NCBI GenBank assembly: GCA_965200765.1
Contig: OZ241380.1
Span: 2,108,001-2,172,000 of the forward strand
DNA: 64,000 nucleotides
Source of the DNA: G965200765 sp965200765
Lineage (GTDB): Bacteria > Pseudomonadota > Gammaproteobacteria > Arenicellales > JAJDZL01
Reading direction: 5' to 3'
The translations under genes and the position numbers were made by a program. Of this stretch, positions 26,901 through 34,867 are shown one piece after another. The notes beneath the pieces are model-generated. The model saw only the letters and a program-made list of their open reading frames with translations, made no database searches and was not told where the DNA came from. The number at the start of each line of letters is the position of its first letter. Position 1 is the stretch's first letter.

Positions 26901-29900
26901 CGCCGTCGCAATCACCGTGCCCGACGATGCATTGCTCAGCGTGAGCACCACCGTCTCGTTCCCTTCGTCCACCGTGTCGCCGGTCACCGATACCGTGATC
27001 GTCCGGCTCATCGTCCCTGCCGCAAACGTCAGCACGCCGGCAGTGACCGCCGTGTAGTCGGTCCCCGACGTCGCCGTGCCGCCCGTCTGCGCGTAGCCCA
27101 CCGTGTGCTGCGACGCGCCAGCCGCACTCAGTGTCACCGTGAACGTCAGGTTCGTCGTGCTGCTGTCGCCTTCCGCCACCGTCGGCGAGTTGATGGAGAA
27201 TTTCGGATCGTCGTCCGTGATCGTGCCGGTGCCGGTCGCCGTCGAAATCACTGTGCCCGACGACGGATTGCTCAGCGTAATCACCACCGTCTCGTTCCCT
27301 TCATCCACCGTGTCGCCCGTCACCGACACCGTGACCGTCCGGGTCGTCGTATTCGCCGCAAATGTCAGCGTGTTGCTGGCAACCGCCGTGTAGTCGGTTC
27401 CGGAAGTCGCCGTGCCGCCCGTCTGGGCGTAATCAACCGTGTACTGCGACATGCTCGCCGCGCTCAGCGTCACCGTGAACACCAGATTCACCGAGCCGCT
27501 GTCGCCCTCCACAACGCTCGGCGAGTTGATCGAGAAATTCGGGTCGTCGTCCCGGATCGTGCCGGTGCCGATCGCCGTCGCAATCGCCGTGCCCGACGAC
27601 GCATTGCTCAGCGTGATCACCACCGTCTCGTTCGATTCGTCCGTGGTGTCGCCTGTCACCGATACTGTAATCGTCTGGGTCGTCGTCCCCGCAGCAAACG
27701 TCAGCGTATTGGCGGTGACCGCCGTGTAGTCGGTCCCCGACGTTGCCGTGCCGCCCGTCTGGGCGTAGCCCACCGTGTGCTGCGTCGCGCCCGCCGCGCT
27801 CAGTGTCACGGTGAACACCAGGTTCGCCGAGCCGCTGTCGCCTTCTGTCACACTCGGCGAGTTGATCGAGAATTTCGGATCATCGTCCGTGATGGTCCCG
27901 GTGCCGGTCGCCGTCCCTATGGTCGAACCCGACGATGCGCTGCTCAGCGTGAGCACCACCGTCTCGTTCGACTCGTCCAGCGTATCGCCCCTCACCGACA
28001 CCGTGATCGTCTGGCTCGTCGTGCCCGCCGCAAACGTCAGCGTGCTGGCAGACAGCGCCGTGAAATCGGTGCCCGATGTCGCCGTGCCGCCCGTGCGGGC
28101 GTAGTCCACGGTCGCCGACGCCGCCGGCGCCGGATTCAGCGAAACTGTGAACGTCAGGTTCACCGAGCCGCTGTCGCCTTCAGTCACGCTTGGCGAGTCG
28201 ATCGAAAAGGAAGGCGTGTCGTTGTCCGTTATGGTCCCGGTGGCACTCGCTGTCGCGATCGACGTGCCCGCCGACGCATTGCTCAGTGTGACCGTCAATG
28301 TCTCGTTCGCCTCGTTGACCGTGTCCCCCGTCACCGAAACTGTAAATGTACGGCTCGTGGTCCCCGCCGCAAACGTCAGCGTCCCGGAAACCGCCGTGTA
28401 GTCGGTTCCCGCAGTCGCGGTCCCGTCTGAACTGGCGTAGTCGACCGTGTACGACGATGAACCCGCCCCGCTCAGCGTCACAGTGAATGTCATGTTCACC
28501 GAGCCGCTGTCGCCCTCCGTCGCGCTTGCATCGGCAATCGAAAATTGCGGATCGTTGTCCGTGATCGTGCCGGTGCCGGTTGCCGTCGAAATGCCCGTGC
28601 CCGCCGTCGCATTGCTCAGCGTGAGCACCACTGTCTCGCTCGCCCCCTCGTCCGCCGTGTCGCCCGTCACCGGCACCGTGATCGTCTTGCTTGTCTCCCC
28701 GGCCGCAAACGTCAGCGTGCCGCCAGCGACAGCCGTGTAGTCGGTACCCGACGTCGCCGTGCCGGTCCCCGCATCGGCGTAGTCGACCGTCAGAGCCGAC
28801 GTGTACGACTCACTCAGCGTCACCGTGAACGTCAGGTTGCTCGTGTCGCCGCTGTCGCCTTCCGTCACGCTCGGCGAATCAATCGAGAAATTCGGATCGT
28901 CGTCTAATATCGTCCCGGTGCCGCTCGCCGTCCCTATGGTCGAGCCCGCTGTCGCACCACTCAGAGTGATCACCACCGTCTCGTTCGACTCGTCTACCGT
29001 GTCACCGTTCACCGACACCGAAATCGTTCGCACCGGCAGTCCCGGGATAAACGACAGCGTGCCGCCCGTAATAGCTGTGTAGTCGGTCCCCGAAGTCGCA
29101 GTTCCCCCAGTGCCCTCGGCCCAGTCCACCGTGTACGTCCTCAATACGCTAAGCGGACTTGCAGTCACCGTGAAATTCAGGTTCACCATGCCGCTGTCGC
29201 CCTCCGTCACGCTCGGCGAGTCGATCGAAAAGGAAGGCCTGCTTTCGTTGTCGGTGGTGGTCATCCTCACATTCACGTTGGACAAGCCGTTGTACGTGCT
29301 GTCCCCGCTTGATGCCGGATTGAGCACAACAAAAAAGTCCTGGCTTCCGTCTTCTATATTGTCATCAACACCCGTTACGGTCACCGTCTGCGCGGTGCCG
29401 TAGTTCTGGGTCGTGAAGGTCAGCGTGCTGGGCGACACGCTGCCCTCGGTGGTGTCGCCGATGGAAAGAGCGACTGTCACATTGGCCGACGGCGCCAGCC
29501 TCAGCCTCACTGTGAACGTCGACTGGGTGCCCGCCTCCGTGACCGTGCTGCTGTTGGTGGGGGTGCTTGTGACCAGCTCCTTGACGCTCGGCTTGATTGT
29601 GAAGGTGCCTTCGCTATACCACAACGGGGTGGCAGGTAAAACGCTAAAACCTATATATCCAGTTCTTTTGACCTGAACGGTAACTGATGTATTTGACGAG
29701 ACAGTTAAGCAGTTGCCGGTGCACCCAAAAGTCAAAAGAAGGTTGTCATCTCTTTCATCGTCAACTTGATGACTACTGATTGTGAGGCCAGTGGGAGCAC
29801 CGGAGAGCCGAATTTGATCGGCAGCAATATTTGTCAGAAACCCCCTTCCCGGATTGGCTGAATCAAGTATATCAAGCGTCGCACCATGTAATTGGTATGC

Positions 29901-30254
29901 AAAAATACTGCTTCCACTATACGGACTTTGAAATCCATTAATCTCCGCATTTGCATCAGACAGCAGGCATACTGATATTGCCGTTGCCAGCAACGAACAG
30001 GCGACGAGCCTGGCAAGCGCAGGTCGGCGGGCCGGGCTTTCGAATACACAAGCATTCCTGAATATCCCCCCCCCCCTCACTAATTTATGCGCCAAAGCAA
30101 AACTCCTTCGACTGCAAAGCCAGGCAATTGGTTCAATCAGCTTCAACATCAATTTCATCAGCTTGTACCCGAAAATCTTTTTACAACAAAATACTGAATC
30201 TACCCCAGCCCCGAGGACCGGAGAATTTTCAACGATTATAAACCATCCAGGCAT
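20985..30254 (-). CDS. Giant Calx-beta repeat autotransporter/adhesin
   Basis: A 3,089-residue predicted surface protein. It has an unusually long N-terminus ending in a signal-like segment (ARLVACSLLATAISVCLLSD, then ANA), an N-terminal domain, and one diverged Calx-beta-like unit (TVTEAGTQSTFTVRLRLAPS). Then come 20 Calx-beta repeats of about 113 residues (SIDSPSVTEGDSG to GTGTITDND), a Pro-rich linker, and a C-terminal ~400-residue region with alternating strands ending in MLTGQLDW. That ending is typical of an outer-membrane autotransporter barrel. Calx-beta units bind calcium and act in adhesion. GC is much higher than in neighbours. The start is uncertain: Met33 (30158) is an alternative. 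A G11 tract lies inside the N-terminal coding region and another upstream of the start. Confidence 0.85.
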   Translation of the reverse strand: MPGWFIIVENSPVLGAGVDSVFCCKKIFGYKLMKLMLKLIEPIAWLCSRRSFALAHKLVRGGGIFRNACVFESPARRPALARLVACSLLATAISVCLLSDANAEINGFQSPYSGSSIFAYQLHGATLDILDSANPGRGFLTNIAADQIRLSGAPTGLTISSHQVDDERDDNLLLTFGCTGNCLTVSSNTSVTVQVKRTGYIGFSVLPATPLWYSEGTFTIKPSVKELVTSTPTNSSTVTEAGTQSTFTVRLRLAPSANVTVALSIGDTTEGSVSPSTLTFTTQNYGTAQTVTVTGVDDNIEDGSQDFFVVLNPASSGDSTYNGLSNVNVRMTTTDNESRPSFSIDSPSVTEGDSGMVNLNFTVTASPLSVLRTYTVDWAEGTGGTATSGTDYTAITGGTLSFIPGLPVRTISVSVNGDTVDESNETVVITLSGATAGSTIGTASGTGTILDDDPNFSIDSPSVTEGDSGDTSNLTFTVTLSESYTSALTVDYADAGTGTATSGTDYTAVAGGTLTFAAGETSKTITVPVTGDTADEGASETVVLTLSNATAGTGISTATGTGTITDNDPQFSIADASATEGDSGSVNMTFTVTLSGAGSSSYTVDYASSDGTATAGTDYTAVSGTLTFAAGTTSRTFTVSVTGDTVNEANETLTVTLSNASAGTSIATASATGTITDNDTPSFSIDSPSVTEGDSGSVNLTFTVSLNPAPAASATVDYARTGGTATSGTDFTALSASTLTFAAGTTSQTITVSVRGDTLDESNETVVLTLSSASSGSTIGTATGTGTITDDDPKFSINSPSVTEGDSGSANLVFTVTLSAAGATQHTVGYAQTGGTATSGTDYTAVTANTLTFAAGTTTQTITVSVTGDTTDESNETVVITLSNASSGTAIATAIGTGTIRDDDPNFSINSPSVVEGDSGSVNLVFTVTLSAASMSQYTVDYAQTGGTATSGTDYTAVASNTLTFAANTTTRTVTVSVTGDTVDEGNETVVITLSNPSSGTVISTATGTGTITDDDPKFSINSPTVAEGDSSTTNLTFTVTLSAAGASQHTVGYAQTGGTATSGTDYTAVTAGVLTFAAGTMSRTITVSVTGDTVDEGNETVVLTLSNASSGTVIATATGTGTITDDDPKFSINSPSVVEGDSSSVNLVFTVTLSAASTSPLTVDYARTGGTATSGTDYTAVSSSTLTFAANSTSETITVSVTGDTVDEGNETVVLTLSNATAGTGISTATGTGTIMDDDPKFSINSPTVTEGDSSSVNLVFTVTLNAPSTSQLTVDYASSDGSTNGATAGTDYTAVSGTLTFSPGTTSRTIAVSVTGDTANEANETVVITLSDATSGAGIATATGTGTITDNDTPNFSINSPSVAEGNSGSANLVFTVTLSPASATQVTVNYADAGTGTATSGTDYTALSASNTLTFTAGTTTQTITVSVTGDTSHEADETVVITLSGASTGTNISTATGTGTITNDDSGLAIDSPSVTEGDSGSVNLVFTVTLDPASMSQVTVNYARTGGTATSGTDFTALAASTTLTFSAGETSKTITVSVTGDTINEADETVVVTLSGASGADIDTASGTGTITDNDTPMFSIDSPGVAEGDSSTANLTFTVSLSPASYQTVTVDYARTGGTATSGTDFTAVAGGTLTFAATETSKTFTVSVTGDTVDESNETVVITLSNASTGTSISTSSGTGTIRDDDPKFSIADASATEGDTGSVNMTFTVTLSGAGNSQYTVDYASSDGTATAGADYTAVSGTLTFAAGTTSRTFTVSVTGDTANESNETVIITLSNPSAGTGIGTASGTGTITDNDTPSFSIDSPSVAEGDSSTTSLTFTVSLSPASATQVTVNYADAGTGTATSGTDYTALASSTTLTFAAGTSSQTITVSVTGDTTYEADETVVLTLSGASAGTNITTASGTGTIANDDPGLSIDSPSVVEGDGGSVNLVFTVTLAPASSSQVTVNYADAGTGTATSGTDYTALAASTTLTFAANETSKTITVSVTGDTINEPDETVIITLSSASGADIVTASGTGTITDNDTPNFSIDSPSVVEGDNGSVNLTFTVTLNPASYQPVTVDYAQTGGTAISGTDYTAVAAGMLSFAAGTASQTITVSVTGDTMYEASETVIITLSNASSGTNIATASGTGTIANDDQGLLIDSPSVAEGDSGTVNLAFTVTLDPAAATQVTVNYADTGSGTATSGTDYAAIGGGTLTFSAGETRKTIAVSVRGDTADEADETVVIALSNASGASIVTARGTGTITDNDIPGFSIDSPSAAEGDSESSSLTFTVTLNPASYRQVTVNYADAGTGTATSGSDYAAIGGTLTFAAGETSKTIAVSVTDDALDEPDETVVIALSGASSGTSIAAASGTGTITDNDIPGFSIDSPSVTEGDSGTVNLTFTVSLSPASHQPATVNYADAGTGTATSGTDYETLASGTLRFAAGESNKTIAVSVTGDAEFEPDETVVIVLSSATSDASIATASGTGTIANDDDTPVFSIDSPSVEEGDTDSVNLTFTVTLTPASYEPATVNYADTGSGTAEAGEDYRSIAGGTLTFAAGETSQTIDVSVLGDVLSEQDETVVLMLSDPNPSYTIEEARGTGTIMDNDASVLDEVDTEIVAEVAREVTTSVVAAVGNRIASVVGGAAIAPPVGLPPVSVPPTGGFADGGLLSILERSARHSRERERGLERSEMSLYRSLDGASFVYTPSVAALGANGSADASGGMLAGAPTVWGSVDYRKLSGGGADALQWDGELASLNIGTDTMVDAGVLVGLAAGMSKGSFGYQGSTGGTSGVVNVRVKSLNPYIGWSVSESASLWAAVGYGKGKVNYNDGATGEAASKMSIASAALGGRYRLHSSDGSSCNCLIQVDLKGETWGLQTKVDGDERRPMGSKSRAHGVRVAVERLQSSALESGASLTLSGEAGLRWDGGDGDTGTGIEMGGTAEYRNPATRMKLVATGRALLDHESDRKEWGAGLTAGYRLDSRETGLTYRSSLSHGQPESEVDSLWDSRVASRTSEDKELTTRLDAEVGYRMFGTSGLHTPYAGIGVEEGSKRDYRIGMRNASESELYSGLEFERREADGKRPDHRIMLTGQLDW
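22454..29237 (-). repeat. Tandem array of 20 Calx-beta units
   Basis: Twenty direct repeats of about 339 bp, counted by eye from the recurring SxxVxEGD start and GTGTIxDxD end. The units are not equally similar. Units 3 and 13 share SIADASATEGD. Units 10-12 parallel 14-16 (ADAGTGT, then GLxIDSP, then PASYQ types). This points to duplication of multi-unit blocks as well as single units. Such an array is prone to recombination and to assembly error. Confidence 0.85.
30066..30076 (-). repeat. G11 homopolymer inside the autotransporter N-terminus
   Basis: Eleven consecutive C on the plus strand (G11 on the coding strand) encode part of V-R-G-G-G-I, downstream of the start codons and upstream of the signal peptide core. 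A change in tract length other than by 3 would put the signal peptide and the rest of the gene out of frame. This is a typical contingency-locus design. Confidence 0.8.
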
Positions 30255-30737
30255 GCAAAATTCATTCGCGATTCAAAGTTTTTTCACCCCCCCCCCCTCA
30301 ATCGAAAATTCATAGTGAAATCAATTCATTATGAACGTTCGTCCAAGATTGACAAATTCCATTTGCAGCACCAAATTGGATTGCATGGGTCACCTTGTAA
30401 AAGTTTGTATTGCAATACATCGTAACCACGTGATTGAGCATGCTGGCGAGAAATGAAAATTCGACTGAAAATCACTAACAACCGAAAGTTGGCCGAATTG
30501 ATTGATCGGCAATAATTGAAGACAATTTTGGGTGTGCGTAATGATTGCAAAGGAAATCACATGAAACTGATTGAAGGCCCCATATAACAGTGATGGTTAC
30601 CTGTCTCATATAGAATCAATCGAAACAAGTTTCTCCCTTTGGAAATCCCCGCTCGACTGGATGAGTTTCGAGGATTGCTAAAAGGTTGATTCAATTGAAC
30701 CTTCTCGATTCCCGAAACCCTCAATTCAAATCAAAGT
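30255..30737. other. Intergenic region upstream of the autotransporter
   Basis: This 483-bp gap lies between the autotransporter start and the phosphomannomutase stop. Its left end holds the promoter-proximal G11 tract (30287-30297). The rest is AT-rich with no convincing gene, RNA or terminator; the short frames in it show no recognisable protein. Confidence 0.5.
30287..30297 (-). repeat. G11 homopolymer in the autotransporter promoter/5' region
   Basis: Eleven G on the coding strand, 33 nt before the first start codon. On the minus strand a TTGAGG (its last two G are in the tract) and a TTGAAT flank it, separated by 19 bp. They could be -35 and -10 elements whose spacing would be 17 bp with G9. 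Promoter roles are inferred from matches of 4 of 6 each. Confidence 0.55.
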
Positions 30738-32132
30738 TCAAAATGGCCAAGCAACTTGCTTTTCGATCAATTCCAACACTTCGCGAAAACTACCCTGAAT
30801 TCTCTCTAGCCCGGCGGTTGTATCGGATTCAAATCGAAATACTACTTCAGGGGCAGTATTGGATGCTCGCATCAATCCAAATCCATCGGCAAAGTCAGCT
30901 CGAACACCATCAAGGTAATTCATTTCTGAATCTGTGAAATCGGCACTCTTCTTGAATCTTTCCACAAGATCATGAGGATGCTCTACTGAAACCCGTATTT
31001 CAGGCGTACCAACCAGCTCGGGCAACTGTTGGAAAACTTCTGACACATCCAAGGATTCATTGGACAAAATTTCACACAACCGTACACTGGCATAGATTCC
31101 ATCGTCAAATCCATACCAGCGGTCCGCAAAGAAAAAATGTCCACTCATTTCGCCTCCAAGCCGGCCACCACATTCTTCAAGTTTCGTTTTGAGCAGTGAA
31201 TGGCCAGTCTTCCACATGATGCCGATGCCACCATGCTGCTCAATCTCCCGCTTCAGCGAACGAGTGCACTTCACATCGTAAACAATTGAACTTCCGGGAT
31301 AATTTTCCAGCACCTGTCGCGCAAACAAAATCATCAACCGGTCGGGCCAGATTATCTCTCCATTTTGCGCGACAACTACCAACCGGTCACCGTCACCATC
31401 CAGTGCCAACCCAACATCTGCACGCGTGCTGCGCACCCTTGAAATCAGATCATGAAGATTGTCAATGCGAGTGGGGTCCGCTTCGTGATTCGGAAATGTA
31501 CCGTCCACTTCGCAATACAACTCATCTACTTCGCAACCGATACTGCGTAGAATGTCGGGACAAATTCCACCCGCAATACCATTCGCGCAGTCCACTACAA
31601 CTTTGATGGAACGCTGGCCGATTCGAACTCCGGAAATAACCTTTTTGGCGTAGTTGTCAACGACACTTTGCTCAGTTAGCTCGCCGCTGCCCTTCTTGAA
31701 ATTCTGCTCAATGATCCGATTCCTGAGTCCCTGAATTTTCTCGCCGTATATTGATTGACCGTCCAGCACCATCTTTACGCCGTTGTACTGCGGTGGGTTG
31801 TGGCTTGCTGTTACCATGAGCCCTGTACCGGTACCGAGAAAATGAGTGGCAAAGTAAACGACCGGAGTAGGAACGGCACCGATATTGACAACATTGCTTC
31901 CAGTCGAACGTACCCCCTCAATCAGTGCTGTCATCAATGTCGGACTGGATATCCGACCGTCGCAACCAACGACAACTTCATGAACAGATTTTTCAAGTGC
32001 GATTGTGCCAAAAGCACGGCCAATATCGCGCATTAATTCAACCGTAAGCGACTCCCCGACTACACCCCGGATGTCATACATCTTGAATATGTCGTCCGGA
32101 ATGTCTCGGTTTTGCTTTCGATATTGTGTCAC
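30738..32132 (-). CDS. Phosphomannomutase/phosphoglucomutase
   Basis: A 464-residue alpha-D-phosphohexomutase (AlgC/ManB type) that interconverts hexose 1- and 6-phosphates for surface polysaccharide and LPS precursors. The four family loops are intact: TASHNPPQYNG (phosphoserine), DGDGDRL (metal), GGEMSGHFFF (sugar specificity) and RASNTAPEVVFRFE (phosphate). It begins MTQYRKQNRDIPDDIFKMYD. It directly abuts lpd with no intergenic base, so it is probably transcribed with sucA-sucB-lpd. The link to 2-oxoglutarate dehydrogenase is positional, not functional. algC is a possible symbol but specificity (mannose or glucose) is not clear from sequence. Confidence 0.93.
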   Translation of the reverse strand: MTQYRKQNRDIPDDIFKMYDIRGVVGESLTVELMRDIGRAFGTIALEKSVHEVVVGCDGRISSPTLMTALIEGVRSTGSNVVNIGAVPTPVVYFATHFLGTGTGLMVTASHNPPQYNGVKMVLDGQSIYGEKIQGLRNRIIEQNFKKGSGELTEQSVVDNYAKKVISGVRIGQRSIKVVVDCANGIAGGICPDILRSIGCEVDELYCEVDGTFPNHEADPTRIDNLHDLISRVRSTRADVGLALDGDGDRLVVVAQNGEIIWPDRLMILFARQVLENYPGSSIVYDVKCTRSLKREIEQHGGIGIMWKTGHSLLKTKLEECGGRLGGEMSGHFFFADRWYGFDDGIYASVRLCEILSNESLDVSEVFQQLPELVGTPEIRVSVEHPHDLVERFKKSADFTDSEMNYLDGVRADFADGFGLMRASNTAPEVVFRFESDTTAGLERIQGSFREVLELIEKQVAWPF

Positions 32133-33569
32133 TTATTTTCGATTGACTCTGTGAATTGCCCTCAAGTCGACTGCGAGTGCTGCTTCATGAACTGCTTCTG
32201 ATAATGTCGGATGAGCATGGACAGTCCTGGCCAAATCCTCCGCGCTGGCATGATATTCCATCGCTACCACAGCTTCGGCAATCAGTTCTGACGCGTGTGG
32301 TCCGAAAATATGCACACCCAGAATTCGGTCGTCTTGGGAATCCGCGATCACTTTCACCAATCCTGCTGTGTCGTTCATTGCCTTTGCCCGTCCGGTTGCT
32401 GCAAACGGAAAAGTCCCGCAATTGCAAGATTGCCCGCTTGCCTTGACAGCAATTTCTGTCAATCCAACCCAGGCAATTTCCGGCGACGTATAGATTGCCG
32501 ACGGTATGGTTTCATAATTGACATGACCATAGCCGGTAGCAATCCGTTCAGCCACGGCAACACCTTCTTCTGAACCCTTGTGGGCCAGCATGAGACCTCG
32601 CACGCAATCTCCGACAGCATAGACATTCTCCACCGAAGTCTGGCAATGCTCGTCCACTTCAATAAAGCCGCGCTCATCAAGCTTGATTCCTGAATCTTCG
32701 GTGACCAGATTGTCTGTGAATGCTCGTCGTCCAACACAAATAATCAGTCGATCAACAGTTAACTGGTGTTTCTTGCCGTATTGCAAGTAATTGATCTGTA
32801 CATTGCGAGACGAAGCGTTGGCACTTTCAACACTGGCACCCAACTTGATGTCCAGTCCCTGTTTCCTGAATTGCCGCGCAGCTTCCCTTGCAATTTCGTG
32901 ATCCACCACCGGCAGGAAATCATCCAATGCTTCCAATATCGTTACTTTGGCACCCAGCCGACACCAAACACTTCCAAGTTCCAGTCCGATGACACCGGCT
33001 CCTACAATTCCCAGCTTGCCGGGAACATCAGCAAATTCCAGTGCACCCTCGGAATCTACAATTCGATTTCCATCAAACTCCATGCCGGAGAGTTCAATTG
33101 GTACAGAACCACTGGCAAGAATGACATGCTTTGCCTGAATCTCGCCTTTGCTGTCACCGGTTTTCACATCTTGCAATTGAATGGTCCGGTTCGCGCCGAG
33201 TTGTGCATGTGCATGAATTGACTCAACATTGTTGGCTTTCAGCAATCCGGCAACACCCGTCGTCAAACTATCTACAATTTTCTCCTTGCGCCGCATCATC
33301 ACGCCAATATCCATGGATACCGAGTCCACCAGAATTCCGTGATCACCGCTGGAATGCACAACGTTGTGATACCGTTCGGTCGAATCAAGCAACGCCTTGG
33401 ACGGAATACATCCAACATTGAGGCAGGTACCACCAAGCGCAGGTGAACCGTCCTGTGCGGACCAGCGGTCAATGCAAACTGTTTTGAGGCCAAGTTGACT
33501 GCAACGTATTGCGGCGACATACCCCGCAGGTCCGGCACCGATAACAGCTACATCGTACGATTTGTTCAT
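32133..33569 (-). CDS. lpd: Dihydrolipoyl dehydrogenase (E3)
   Basis: FAD-dependent E3 that reoxidises dihydrolipoyl groups of 2-oxoacid dehydrogenase complexes with NAD+. The 478 residues show the FAD-binding VIGAGPAGYVAAIRCSQLG, the redox disulfide GGTCLNVGCIPSKALL, the NAD-binding GIVGAGVIGLELG and the C-terminal catalytic HAHPTLSEAVHEA. It is third in sucA-sucB-lpd (14 nt after sucB), so it mainly serves 2-oxoglutarate dehydrogenase. It may also serve other complexes, since no other E3 is seen here. Confidence 0.96.
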   Translation of the reverse strand: MNKSYDVAVIGAGPAGYVAAIRCSQLGLKTVCIDRWSAQDGSPALGGTCLNVGCIPSKALLDSTERYHNVVHSSGDHGILVDSVSMDIGVMMRRKEKIVDSLTTGVAGLLKANNVESIHAHAQLGANRTIQLQDVKTGDSKGEIQAKHVILASGSVPIELSGMEFDGNRIVDSEGALEFADVPGKLGIVGAGVIGLELGSVWCRLGAKVTILEALDDFLPVVDHEIAREAARQFRKQGLDIKLGASVESANASSRNVQINYLQYGKKHQLTVDRLIICVGRRAFTDNLVTEDSGIKLDERGFIEVDEHCQTSVENVYAVGDCVRGLMLAHKGSEEGVAVAERIATGYGHVNYETIPSAIYTSPEIAWVGLTEIAVKASGQSCNCGTFPFAATGRAKAMNDTAGLVKVIADSQDDRILGVHIFGPHASELIAEAVVAMEYHASAEDLARTVHAHPTLSEAVHEAALAVDLRAIHRVNRK

Positions 33570-33583
33570 ACAGCTGGTTTTGT

Positions 33584-34867
33584 CTAGATTTCCAGTAGTA
33601 ACCGTGCCGGATCTTCAAGACTGTCTTTGATACCAACAAGAAAGGTAACAGCTTCCCGACCATCAATGATTCTGTGGTCATAGGTAAGCGCCAGATACAT
33701 CATGGGTCGTATGACCACCTGTCCATTCACCGCAACTGGACGCTCCTGAATCTTGTGCATACCCAGAATCGCGCTCTGAGGAGGATTGACGATCGGGGTA
33801 GAAACCAGAGAACCAAAAACACCGCCGTTGGTGATCGTAAAGGTACCGCCGCTCAACTCTTCCATTGTCAATGTACCCTTCTTTGCTTTCTCTGCGAATT
33901 GGCGAATCTCTTTTTCGATGTCCGCCAGCGATTTGTCCTGGGCATCTCGCACGATTGGCACAACCAGTCCTCGCGGTGAAGACACCGCAATGCCGACATC
34001 GCAATAATCGTGATAAATGATATCCGTGTTATCAATGAATGCATTGGCGGCAGGTATGTCTTTCAACGACGCAACTGCAGCTTTCACAAACAACGACATG
34101 AATCCTAGTCGAACACCATGCTTGGCTTCAAAGCTGTCTTGATGGCGTGATCGCAGTTCAATAACTTGACTCAAGTCGACTTCATTGAACGTCGTGAGCA
34201 ACGCGGCCGATTGCTGAGATTGCAACAGACGATTGGCGATCGTTTGCCGAATTCGGCTCATCGGTTGCCGGCGCTCGCCTCTGGCCCCTGCAGGTTGCAA
34301 CACAACAGGTTCCTTCACAACAGCAGGTGGCTTTGTTGCCTTCGTTGCCTCCGGTGCCGCCATCGGCACCGGCTTTGGTGCGGGTGCTTTGGATTGATTT
34401 TCTTCAAGATGTTTCAGTACATCACCCTTGGTGATTCTTCCGTCTTTTCCGGTACCCACAATATCACTGGGCGATAGATTGTGTTCACTCACAAGACGAC
34501 GGCTTGCAACACTTAATCCGGGTGAAGCAACTTCAGGTTCCGGCTTGGGTTCAGGTTCGGGCTCGACTTCCGGTGCCGCGGATGGAATCACTTCTGCAGT
34601 CGATTCCGAAGCCACTTCGGAAACATCTACCTCTGTCTCCAGTACGCCCAGTACGTCCGTAGCTTGAACAATTTCTCCAACGGGTCTGGTAATCTCCACC
34701 AGTTTTCCATCCAGCGGGGCCGGCACTTCAAGCACTATCTTTTCGGTTTCTACATCAACCAGCGACTCGTCTCGGCGAAACATGTCGCCTACTTCTTTGT
34801 GCCATGCCAGTACAGTGGCTTCGCTAACTGATTCCGGTAAATTCGGTGTCCTGATTTCAACTCGCAT
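33584..34867 (-). CDS. sucB: Dihydrolipoyllysine-residue succinyltransferase (E2 of 2-oxoglutarate dehydrogenase)
   Basis: E2 core of the 2-oxoglutarate dehydrogenase complex, which transfers succinyl groups to CoA in the TCA cycle. A lipoyl domain (lipoyl-Lys43 in DVETEKIVLEVPAP) is followed by an acidic/Pro linker (EPEPEPKPEPE), an E3-binding domain (VASRRLVSEHNLSPSDIVGT), an Ala/Pro/Lys linker and the catalytic acyltransferase domain with YDHRIIDGREAV. The frame is open to 34903; the ATG at 34867 (MRVEIRTPNLPESVSE) matches the family N-terminus. It overlaps the sucA stop by 11 nt, suggesting coupled translation. Confidence 0.95.
   Translation of the reverse strand: MRVEIRTPNLPESVSEATVLAWHKEVGDMFRRDESLVDVETEKIVLEVPAPLDGKLVEITRPVGEIVQATDVLGVLETEVDVSEVASESTAEVIPSAAPEVEPEPEPKPEPEVASPGLSVASRRLVSEHNLSPSDIVGTGKDGRITKGDVLKHLEENQSKAPAPKPVPMAAPEATKATKPPAVVKEPVVLQPAGARGERRQPMSRIRQTIANRLLQSQQSAALLTTFNEVDLSQVIELRSRHQDSFEAKHGVRLGFMSLFVKAAVASLKDIPAANAFIDNTDIIYHDYCDVGIAVSSPRGLVVPIVRDAQDKSLADIEKEIRQFAEKAKKGTLTMEELSGGTFTITNGGVFGSLVSTPIVNPPQSAILGMHKIQERPVAVNGQVVIRPMMYLALTYDHRIIDGREAVTFLVGIKDSLEDPARLLLEI

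Noticed and set aside
22294..29676. Many plus-strand open frames of 84-441 codons opposite the Calx-beta gene
   Set aside because: They recur once per repeat, mirror the GC-rich coding strand and encode low-complexity Arg- or Val/Ser-rich peptides. They are antisense shadows.
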